From NCBI GenBank assembly GCA_029465975.1, contig CM055728.1:4237908-4301907 (forward strand): a stretch of 64,000 nucleotides of DNA, in the 5' to 3' direction. A model generated the notes under the pieces. That model ran no database searches. It was given only the letters and a program-made list of their open reading frames with translations, and was not told where the DNA came from. Positions within the stretch are counted from its first letter, which is position 1, and each line of letters starts with the position of its first letter. This stretch comes from Dallia pectoralis. Its lineage: Eukaryota > Chordata > Actinopteri > Esociformes > Umbridae. The position numbers and the translations under genes are program-made. This document shows positions 39,101-51,100 of this stretch, piece after piece.

Positions 39101-42100
39101 TTTATTAGATATATTCTCATTTTACTTTGCCTTCCATTATGAATTGTAAGAATCTTCCCTATACAATAGTCCAGTTTTTCGTAGCAATTACCTTTGTCAA
39201 AGGTGTTTGACAAGCACAGTAGTCGTTGTCATAGAGACAGTCAGATGAGACATAAAACTTCTTATAAGGCTGCCTAACTGGCACCATTACAAGCTCAGAT
39301 AAAATGGAAGTCTTGATTTAGTCAGCAGTAAGTTTCAGAGTAAACTTTTAACTAGAGACGGTATTGTGCTGTTACAAATCTTATTGAATGCTGGTAATCA
39401 TTACACACATTTTTATTTCTTCTTAGATAGACTGAACATCTGCCTACCCTGTTTCATTTAAAAACAATTTAGATGTAAGAATTCCATATAAATCGACCAG
39501 CGTTGGAGATAAACACTGTTATTTGCTTGAATGTCGCTACTATTAAAGTACAGGAAAGATTTTGGATTTTGTACCCAGCCCTAGTCATGTCACATTGCAG
39601 TCATCTTACCCATGCCCATTAAACTTAGTTAATAAAGTTAGACAATGTGCTTTTATTTAATCCATACCTAACCCTCATGGGAGAAAGGTACAGTATCTCA
39701 TAAAAGTGAGTACACCCCTCACATTTTGTAAGTATTTGATTATATCTTTTCATGTGACAACACTAAAGAAATTACGCTTTGCTACAGTGTAAAGTATTGA
39801 CTGTACAGCTTGTATATCATATCAGTGTACATTTGCTGTACCCTCAGAATAACTCAACACACAGCCATTAATGTCTAAACCGCTGGCAACAAAAGTGGAT
39901 ACACCCCTACGTGATTAATGACGTTACTAGTGAGGCTACAGGACAGAAACACCAATCCGCCTCGCCAATCAGTTTTACCAATCCACGTTACTACAGTACA
40001 GTCTTATAGTGATGTGCTATTGACCAAACAAGTAACCGAGGAGTTAACCGATGGTTTATCTAAATAGATAGAAACAGCCGACCAATAAACACAGTAGAAG
40101 ACGAGGGACTGAAATTAATCATTCAAATTGTATCGGGATACCCATCATACAATCTACCCTCTAAGAATACCATTGTTTTGACAATACACAAGAGGAGGAT
40201 GGACCTGCTAGAGAAAGCAAAGGATGTCACTCTTACTGGAGATCACCTGACATCTGCAAACTTTTCACTTCATTCTGTTTGTCATTCATATTACAAAGGC
40301 TGTAATATACTTCTTAAAATTAATCTGGCAACTTTACATATAATGCAATTATTTTGGCCTATAGGCTTACATTCTGAAATAATCTAGCTTTGACATTGAT
40401 GGTTGCACCTCACACTTTGTCATTTTGTTTTTGAAATAATTGTCTTTTATTTGGACTATTGCCTGAAGTTCTAAGCTGATCCAGTATTTTTGATAACCTT
40501 CAGGTTATCAAAATTGATTTAAATTGAATTAAATTGATTTATTTCAGTGTTTTTCATGATGATAACAAGCTTGGGGAAAATGTGATTAATCACAGCATAT
40601 TATGCGATTAATTAGTTAATATTTTTTAATCGATTCCCGGCCCTAGTAAATATATATATATATATACATACACATACACATATATATATATACATACATA
40701 CATACAAACACTCACCTAAAGGATTATTAGAAACACCATACTAATACTGTGTTTGACCCCCTTTCGCCTTCAGAACTGCCTTAATTCAATGTGTCATTGA
40801 TTCAACAAGGTGCTGAAAGCATTCTTTAGAAATGTTGGCCCATATTGATATGATAGCATCTTGCAGTTGGTGGAGATTTGTGGGATGCACATACAGGGCA
40901 CGAAGCTCCCGTTCCACCACATCCCAAAGATGCTCTATTGGGTTGAGATCTGGTGACTGTGGGGGCCATTTCAGTACAGTGAACTCATTGTCATGTTCAA
41001 GAAACCAATTTGAAATAATTCGAGCTTTGTGACATGGTGCATTATCCTGCTGGAGGTAGCATCAGAGGATGGGTACATGGTGGTCATAAAGGGATGGACA
41101 TGGTCAGAAACAATGCTCAGGTAGGCCGTGGCATTAAAACGATGCTCAATTGGCACTAAAGGGCCTAAAGTGTGCCAAGAAAACATCCCCCACACCATTA
41201 CACCGCCACCCCCAGCCTGCATAGTGGTAACAAGGCATGATGGATCCATGTTCTCATTCTGTTTACGCCAAATTCTGACTCTACAATCTGAATGTCTCAA
41301 CAGAAATCAAGACTACGCAGACCAGGCAACATTTTTCCAGTCTTTAAGTGTCCAATTTTGGTGATCTTGTGCAAATTGTAGCCTCTTTTTCCTATTTGTA
41401 GTGGAGATGAGTGGTACCCGGTGGGGTCTTCTGCTGTTGTAGCCCATCCGCCTCAAGGTTGTGCGTGTTGTGGCTTAACAAATGCTTTGCTGCAAACCTC
41501 GGTTGTAACAAGTGGTTATTCCAGTCAAAGTTCAGGCATGAAAATCACTCACCTTTTGCGGGGGGGGGGTTAGGTACCAGAGATTTAGTGAACTACGAAC
41601 AGGTGCGCGAGTGCATGAAAATATTAGCGCAAATGGCCTTGCATCACCAGTTTCCTTCTCTGGGAAGGTAGGGGAATACCGTTTGCGAACGCAATGTTAG
41701 CCAGCTAAAGATCTGCCACGCTTGAATTTCGGTGCAGGATTGCGCATAATTTAAACCATTCCCGCAAGGTTAGTTTTTATAGTTCGAGAAATTCCCGCAC
41801 AAATATATCTGCTTCATCTCAGACCGAGGTTCGATATTCGATATTGGATATTTAATGGATATTCGGAGCCCGAGATCTGGTCCGGTTTTCCCACACTCAG
41901 CCACACTACACCCTGGTGATCGACAGACAATAGACCTTTGTCTGCTTATAGTTAGGGACCGTCAATAAAGTACAAGTCTTAAAGTTATGAATTCAATAGC
42001 TGTTTAACCATTTGGCCTTGAAACTTCAAACCACTTTCAGAGTGTTTCATAGAGGACACCCACATTTTGCACTGCTTTGTGTTTTTTTAAGGACATTATG

Positions 42101-45100
42101 TAAGAGATGTTTAATAAACATTTAAAAATGGTAAAAATCTATTTTTTGTGAAATCACTTGGAAACCTCAATTTACTTTCATATTGTCTACAAAGGTCTTT
42201 CACATGTGGAATATTAGCAATTTTTGTCCGGGGGAGCATGCCCCCGGACCCCCCTATAGGGGTATAATATACTTCTCACCTTTTTCACCCTTGACCCGTT
42301 TTCATGCCTGAAAGTTGCTCTTCTATCAGCTTGAATCAGTCGGCCCATTCTCCTCTGACCTTTAGCATCAACAAGGCATTTTCGCCCACAGGTCTGCCGC
42401 ATACTGGATGTTTTTCCCTTTTCACACTATTCTTTGTAAACCCTAGAAATGGTTGTGCGTGAAAATCTTTAGTAACTGAGCATATTGTGAAATACTCAGA
42501 CCGGCCCGTCTTGCACCAACAATCATGCCACGCTCAAAATTGCTAAAATCACCTTTCTTTCCCATTCTGACATTCAGTTTGGAGTTCAGGAGATTGTCTT
42601 GACCAGGACCACACTCCTAAATGCATTGAAGCAACTGCCATGTTATTGGTTGCTTAGATAATTGCATTGATGATAAATTGAACAAGTTTTTCTAATAATC
42701 CTTTAGGTGAGTGTATATACTTACAGTAAATGTGATTTACAGCAGTGTCTGTTATACAACAGTTAGCTGTAGAAGATACCTAAAGATCTAATGCAGCTGC
42801 CCTTTCCTAAACCATGTTGCTAAAATACAGTATTATTTTTCTTCAACCAGGTAGGCCGATTGAGAACAAATTCTCATTTTCAACGGCGACCTAAGGAGAA
42901 GCTGGGGATTGAACCCAGGAAATCATACATACAAAGCATGCACTCTATCACTGAGCTACCAACTCCTCTATTTAATAAGTTATGGACAAGATTTTCGGAG
43001 GCTGCAGTAATGTTTTACTTACCTTGCCTGTGGACTTCACGCCTTTCCACACGCAGAAATACACCATGACCCACACCGCCATAAGACATAACATAAGCTC
43101 CCAGTTAATGGAACCTGGGTAGTTTAGCCCTTCAGAGATGTTCAGTACCTTGTTTCTATTGGAGGGGGAATCATAGAAAATATATATATATGAATACAAC
43201 CAAAAATATTGTTGGCACCCACGTTAGGATGAAACAGAATGTCAAAGCAGAACATCATTGTGTAAATTATAGAAAGATATTGCTTCTGCTCATCGCAGGA
43301 GCTAGAGTTTGTAGATTAACTGGCTCTCCTTCTGGGACTCTCTTATGTAATGAAAATGAGCCTCACTCCTGACTGCTATCAATAGACACCACTATGCAGA
43401 GGTGAAAGTAACGAATTACAACTACTCACGTTACTGTAATTAAATAGTTTTTTTGTGTACTTGTACTTTTATGAGTATATTTTTAAGTCTGTAATTTTCC
43501 TTGTACATAAGTACAAATTAGCTAAGTAATGTACTTTCGCTACTTTAAAAATCACAGTCTTTACTAAGTACTTGTACAATTTGACCAGCATTTGGGGTAT
43601 CCAATAGATATAACTGATCGTGGGCGGGCCAATAAAAACCTTTGTATTTGGACCGGGAAAAAAAGCCCTGTTTCTGGAGAGTTATTCGTCCTCACACGTC
43701 CTTGACTGTGAATGTGTATTTTAGTGTTATCAGAGAACTTTGGCGTTATGGAGATTCGAGACGCTGAATTCATTGAAAATTCAGAAGAAATACCGGATGA
43801 CGAGTGCCCATGACCTGGAGGAGTTGTTCACATACAGAGGAAGGAAAGGAGACAGCGTGCAAATGCAATGCAAACTTTGTTTGCCATCTGCAGTGATTTC
43901 GGCTTACAAGTTTATACTGTTTATACATGTTTAAAAATCATTTAACATTCTTTAAACAGACACAATTCCTGTACTATGTGTTTATTAGTATTAAACACAA
44001 ATTGCCTGCGTTTGATCCAGTCATATTTCTGATTTGATTATATGGATTTGATGTTTATTCAATAAATATCACAAGCTAAGAGGTCATTAGTACTTGAGTA
44101 GTTTTTGAGAGGGATACTTTGTACTTTTACTTAAGTACATTCTTAACACCAGTACTTTTACTTGCAATTGAGTATTATTTTAGCAACTACTTGTACTTGA
44201 GTACACATTTTCAGTACTCTTTCCACCTCTGCCACTATGCTAGCAGGCTGGCTAACAGCTTGTTGCCTAACCTGCACCGTATCTCATTGTGATTAAATGC
44301 GGTGCAGGTGAGGCAGCAGGCTATTAGCCCGAGTAGTTGGTATCGTTTTTTTCCTCCATTGAGGCTCTGACTAGGTTGTGCAATTTTACAAGGTGGTCTT
44401 CACCCTAGCAATCCAACTAAAGTAATGACTTCCTCCATTTTAGACAGGCAAAAAAAAGCAAAAAAAAGTATTTAGTCAGCCACCAATTGTGCAACTTCAA
44501 CTATGAGAGACAAAATGTGAAGAAAAAAATCCAGAAAATCACATTGTATGAATTTATTAGCAAATTATGGTGGAAAATAAGTATTTGTTCACCTACAAAC
44601 AAGCAAGATTTCTGGCTCACAGACTTCTTCTTTAAGAGGCTCCTCTGTCCTCCACTCGTTACCTGTATTAATGGCACTTGTTTGAACTTGTTATCAGTAT
44701 AAAAGACACCTGTCCACAACCTCAAACAGTCACACTCCAAACTCCACTATGGCCAAGACCAAAGAGCTGTCAAAGGACACCAAAAACACATTTGTAGACC
44801 TGCACCAGGCCGGCAACATTTATCAGAAGTGATCAACAGGAATATCAACAATAACCGCACTCTGTTTGCCAGTATGGTCAAGCTTACAAACTCACTAAAG
44901 CAGATTGCTCCAGAACTCCACTGAGAAATGTAATAAATTGCTTGTTTGTAATAAATCATTCTTGAACCATATAAATACAGCTCAATTCACACAAATGTAA
45001 TAAATTGCTTGTTTGTAATAAATCATTCTTGAACCATATAAATACAGCTCAATTCAATTGTCTACAATTAAACCTCATCACTAAACGGTTTGGACCATGA

Positions 45101-48100
45101 ATACTTTTATGATGTTTGAAGATTATAAACTGAGTAGGGCCCTTAGGTCTATGAACTCAGGTCGGCTACTACAGCCTAGTCCAAAATTAACATGGTGACG
45201 CTGCATTCAGCATGTATGCTGCATGCAACTGGAATAACAACTAGCAGAAGATCTTTGACGTGCCCAAACGTTTACATTTTTAAATCCAGGTTAAAAACAT
45301 CACTCTTTTCACATGTTTATGACTGAGTGCTTAAACTTAGCCACACTGTTTTTATTTTATTTCTTTTTTATTTTGTTTCTATGAATTCTTGTATTTATTT
45401 TTTTGTTTTTATTCTATTCTCAATTTTTTTTTTTACTGATTGAATTTGATGTTTTCATTCTAGTATTTCTTGCTATTCGATTACACCAATGGGGAAAAGG
45501 TTTAAAGAACTTCAAAATATAACATTTTGGGGGTCTTGGCAGAACAGGTAAAACAGGCTGTGCAGTAAACAGTTTTGGGAAACTAATTAATCGAGACTGA
45601 ATATAAAATGCATGTACATATCCCTACCAAGATGGCGGCACATGACACGCTAGGCTCTGCTCTAGCATTGCACCCTCAAATCACTTGGACACGGAGGTAA
45701 AAACGCTATAAATACTGTTTGTTTTCTCACACAAACCGCTCGTTTCGTGTCTTAGGCCATCAATGTGTACTTAGATTTATGAGTAATTAAATTATGTTTA
45801 ATTTTGACTTCTCTGTGCATGCTCTTTGAGGTGGGGACTCCGTGACCATAGACCTGCATTATATGACTGGCAGACAAGAACGGTTTTACCTAAAAATATC
45901 AAAATTGAAACTACTGCGGAAAACAAAGACACCTACATCTTGGATGCCCTTGAGGTAAGCTAAAACATAGCAAAACTTTTTTTTCAAATTGAACTATTCC
46001 TTTAACACCGCCATTGCAGAATAATCCAGTTCTTTACATGAAAACATTCTGGTTGCTTTCGTGTTATGCTTTTGGTCAACGTTGATCTGTAAGTGAAGCG
46101 ACCCCTATATACTTCAGAATTAATCCGGCTGCTTCTGTCTTCTGTCACGTCACGTTGACCTAATGTCATTGGAAGCCATGTCTGCCTGACTGTCACCCAT
46201 ACTTTTCTGTTCGTAATTATAATATATACCTTTAGAATTCTATAATTATCTTTTACAGTTCACCAATAAGTTATCTTTAGACTCTATTTGGTCACAATAA
46301 GCCAAGCTACTCATCCCAAACTTTTTTTTTGTTTGTTGCAAAACTGAATAAAAAGCAATCTTCATCAATGGCCTGGGATGGTCCAATAGTCTAGGCCGCT
46401 GCCTATAGGCGCACATATAGCGGTGCTGCGTGGGTTTGATTACGGTCTGCACCCTTTGCTCTAATCTATCTTCTCCGCTTTCATTGTCAAGTAAATAAAG
46501 CATTTGAAAAAATGTCCAAAAAAGATAAAAAGCAATGTCATCTGAAGTGGGTTTTCTTATCAGCAGTGATGAATACATTAACTTCTTTGAAAATCACCAT
46601 TAGAGAACAAATAGCACACTACCTTAAATGGGTATTGTCCCCAAAACCTCAGTTGTCCTGAAAATGCATATAATTGCCCTGACCTAGTGCCTAACTGGAC
46701 ATTGCACATCTTTTGCACAACTTTATATATGTATATATAACTAGATATTACTATTATGCATTTGAAACTTGAATCTGGCCATTGCTCTTTCTTTTTTCTG
46801 CAATCTGCTCACACAACTAGACATTGCTCCTATGCATGGTTCAGATACATATTACACATTCTATATGTAACCAGAACCCACAGGTGTAGGTTTAGGGGGG
46901 GACGCTGGGTACATGTCCCCACCATTACTTTAACATGACAAAGTTGTCCCCACCAATATTTCAGCGAACTCCGTTATGAGTTTGTGCTGCTATTTGGATC
47001 AATTCCGTCCACCAGCGCCAGAAGGACTAGGATTACAGCTAAACCTGTCTTAAATAGTAATAACTGGTGATAGTATGTGTTGCTCAGGATATTGTTACAG
47101 CTAAATTTAGCTTCTGTAATCTATAGTATGTGTTACTTAGGATATTGTTACAGCTAAACCTATCTTCTGTAATCTATAGTATGTGTTACTTAGGATATTG
47201 TTACAGCTAAACGTAGTTTCTGTAATCTATAGTATGTGTTACTCATGATATTGTTACAGCTAAACCTATCTTCTGTAATCTATAGTATGTGTTACTCAGG
47301 ATATTGTTACAGCTAAACCTAGTTTCTGTAATCTATAGTATGTGTTACTCAGGACATTGTTACAGCTAAACCTATCTTCTGTAATCTATAGTATGTGTTA
47401 CTCAGGATATTGTTACAGCTAAACCTATCTTCTGTAATCTATAGTATGTGTTACTCAGGATATTGTTACAGCTAAACCTATCTTCTGTAATCTATAGTAT
47501 GTGTTACTCAGGATATTGTTACAGCTAAACCTATAGTTTCTGTAATCTATAGTATGTGTTACTCAGGATATTGTTACAGCTAAACCTATCTTCTGTAATC
47601 TATAGTATGTGTTACTCAGGATATTGTTACAGCTAAACCTATCTTCTGTAATCTATAGTATGTGTTACTCAGGATATTGTTACAGCTAAACCTATCTTCT
47701 GTAATCTATAGTATGTGTTACTCAGGATATTGTTACAGCTAAACCTATCTTCTGTAATCTATAGTATGTGTTACTCAGGATATTATTACAGCTAAACGTA
47801 GCTTCTGTAATCTAACCTATCTAGGTTAGGAGTGTGCAGTGCGGATAGTCACATAGAAGTTGCACTATCATGACAGAATGCTACATTACCAAGTCACTGA
47901 ATGGTAATTAGCCTACCTTAAGTCTGTAATTATCCTACCTTAAGTCTCGTGTATTCGTTTTTTTTGAGAGGGCATTTTTTAGATACATTTATACTAGCCC
48001 TTTAGGGACAGTATACAGGATGGTGGCTAAAATATAAGGAGATTCAATTAGACATTGTCATATTCTGTATTGCAAACAGTCTGAAATAACAAAATAAATT

Positions 48101-51100
48101 TAGGCTCTGGTATCTTTCAACAAAATAGTTTCAAATACAGTTAAGAATTATTAAAAAATAATAGTATGTAATTAGGAGTCTTATAAATGTATTTATTCCT
48201 AAACTATGGTGCATTTCCATACTCAGTAACATAAGTATTACACTATTTAATCTGGGCAAAAATAAGATATGCTTGAATCTGAATCTGACAAACAGCATTG
48301 CCATCTAAAAGTCAAACGGCAGGTACTACATAATAATTTTTGACTGCACATATTTCTCTCCAAATGGAGATGCTAGTTTAACTTCGGAGTACTATAAAAG
48401 CAACAGGCTATTGTCTCAACTAAATGCAAAAAGAATCACATTATTCTCAGTAAAAGTTAACTTGCCTTTAGGGTGGTGGGGGGGGATGTCCCCACCAAAG
48501 CTAAGACCAAACCTACGCCCTTACCAGAACATATGCCAACTAGGCAGAGTCTCTTCACTGTTGTGTTATGCTCTTTTTGCACTTAAAATGTGTGTTCTAG
48601 CTGCAGCTATAGGTCAGAATTTTTTTTTGTGTAACGGGTGTGCAGTATTTAGAACACACATTTTAAGATACACCACACAACATGACATATTGTGCAACAG
48701 AGCAATATCTAGTTATGTATACAGTTGTGCAAGAGAAGGGCAATGTCCACGTTGAATTATCAAATTTTGCAACAGAGCAATATCTAGTTATGTATACAGT
48801 TGTGCAAGAGAAGGGCAATGTCCAGTTATAGTGCAAGATGTTCACTGTGGGGGGGGGGGCTAAGGGCGGTCTAGTACAAGAGGCATATTCCTTAGAAGCT
48901 GTTCTTGTGGCGGGAGGTTTTAGTCTTGATAGACCGTAGCCGTCTGCCAGAGGGGGGTGTTGAGGGACGCCAGCTTGTTGCAGTCTGTCTTTATCCTTGA
49001 CAGTGCCTGCAGCGTACCAGACTGTGATGGAGGAGGTCAGGATGGACTCAATTATGGCTGTGTAGGCATTTATCATCATGGACGTTGATTTGTACTTTTT
49101 GAGCTTCCACAGGCAGTACAGTCTTTGTTGGGCTTTTTTAGAGAGAGAGGTGATGTTCAGCTCCCACTTGAGGTCCTGGGTAAGACACCAGCCCCCCTGT
49201 AAGCAGTCCCATCCCCATCAGAGATTTGACCAATTAGGGTGGTGTCATCTGGAAATTTCTGAAGTTTGACAGAGTGGTGACTGGAAGGTGCAGTTGTTGG
49301 TGTACAGAGTGAGAAGAAGAGGGGACACAACCTAGAAGTGAGCAAGTGCTGATGGTCAGAGGGTCCGACAGGTGTTTCTCCAACCGCATGTGCTGCCTCC
49401 TGTTGTAGAGAAAGTCTGTGATCCATTTACATGTAGACATAGGCACTCCCATGATGGCTTTTCTTGGAAGAGGGTTGGGATTATGGTGTTAAAAACAGAG
49501 CTGAAGTCTGTTATGGATTATTTTAGATCACTCAGTATGGAATGATTAGTTAATGTTGGAGATAAGTTATCTCTAAGGACTGAAGGAACAACTGATGTAG
49601 GGGGTTGTGTTTTGGTTGCAATTACTCTGTCTTACATCCGTTGTCTAAGTCACAGGGCACAAAAGAAGGAATGTGACAAGTAGGTGGCTATAATGGTGAT
49701 AATTGTGTGACTGTGAAACTGACCAACTGTCTTTCTGTATAATACTGACCAACTGTCTTTCTGTATAATACTGACCAACTGTCTTTTCTGTATAATACTG
49801 ACCAACTGTCTTTCTGTATAATACTGACCAACTGTCTTTCTGTATAATACTGACCAGCTGTCTTTCTGTATAATACTGACCAGCTGTCTTTCTGTATAAT
49901 ACTGACCAACTGTCTTTCTGTATAATACTGACCAACTGTCTTTCTGTATAATACTGACCAACTGTCTTTCTGTATAATACTGACCAACTGTCTTTCTGTA
50001 TAATACTGACCAACTGTCTTTCTGTATAATACTGACCAACTGTTTGATCTGGTTTGAGGTTCATGTCTTGTCGAAGGGACTGGATGTGGATTTCTCCGTC
50101 TTATAGTAGATGTAATGTTCTTTAAGATTCTATAATAAACATAATTGTGGAAGAGAATTGTTGTCCCTTGAATCCTAACTGTAAGAGTATAAAAGTGTTA
50201 AATAGTTTCCACCAAGTCCAAAAACAGAATTCTGGCATTGGTTCCTGGGTAGTCAAGATGTTGGAGAATGAAGTGGAGAGCCATGTTGATCATGTCGTCC
50301 ACAGTCCTGTTCAATGGGTCTAGGGATCAGGGATTGTCTTGAGGTGTGACAGCACCAGGCGCTCAAAGGACTTCATAACCACAGAGGTCAGGGCAGCTGG
50401 CCTGTAGTAATTCAGCCCTGTGATTCCATTTCAGGTGGACAGTACAGTGAGATGTGGGATCAGATTCCATCACCCTTAGAGAGATCTGAGTTTCGATTCG
50501 CCCGGAGTAGTGAGAAGCCGGGCAGGCTCACCGCATAATTTGGCATGCAGTCACCTAGCCACATTTCCGTGAATCACATGGCAGAAAAACAGGAGAGATC
50601 ACTTTTTAATTCCTCTGTCTGACACAGAGCTGCGCTTACCAAAGCACACGGCAGACGCAGCTTTGACTATAATTTCGGGTATTTTGACAGATGATACAAA
50701 AAACTCAGGGACTAGTGTTTAGCATAATCTCTTTTGAAAAAAACTAGCAGAGAATTGTCACAGTAAACTGATACAAACAAAAACAAACGCACAGCTTAGA
50801 GTCGTGGCTGCTAATGAAAGTGCAAACTTTAAACCATGAGCTTGTCCACGAATGTGCACCCACTTTCAAGAAATGTAGGTGTTATCTTTGAGCTTTAAAA
50901 TTTGACAAAAGATTAATTATATTGTCAAATGTTGCTTTATCATTTGAGGACTAACTAAAATCCTTCCTCACTCAAAAGGAATTGGAGATTGTTATACATG
51001 CACATGCATATTAATTCTCTATATTCTGGAATTTGTCACTCATCATTACCACACTTGCAGTTGTCCAGAATGAGGCTGCTAGATTGTTGACTGGTACCAG

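Larger units (their letters stand above)
48541..50470 (-). mobile_element. CR1/L2-type LINE remnant, copy 2, interrupted by an LTR-like insertion
   Basis: Minus strand, broken frames: near 50400-50230 NRTVDDMINMALHFILQHLD and ARILFL; then, after the insertion at 49509-50213, MGVPMSTCKWITDFLYNR (about 49450), SDPLTISTCSLLGCVPSS and the decayed catalytic box (SVKLQKFPDDTTLIGQISDG, where FPDD replaces FADD); then AYTAIIESILTSSITVWYAA (about 49070). Same family as copy 1 at 6.6-8.4 kb. A 75-bp direct duplication lies in its 3' UTR at 48694-48830. Confidence 0.8.

Noticed and set aside
47071..47815. CRISPR-like array of regular repeats
   Set aside because: The repeats are directly head to tail without unique spacers, in a vertebrate genome and inside a transposon. 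It is a minisatellite.
49645..50064. Long overlapping minus-strand open frames with repeated YRKTVGQYYTERQL-like text
   Set aside because: They come from the 26-bp minisatellite, which has no stop in any minus frame. No start context, domain or conservation supports a protein.
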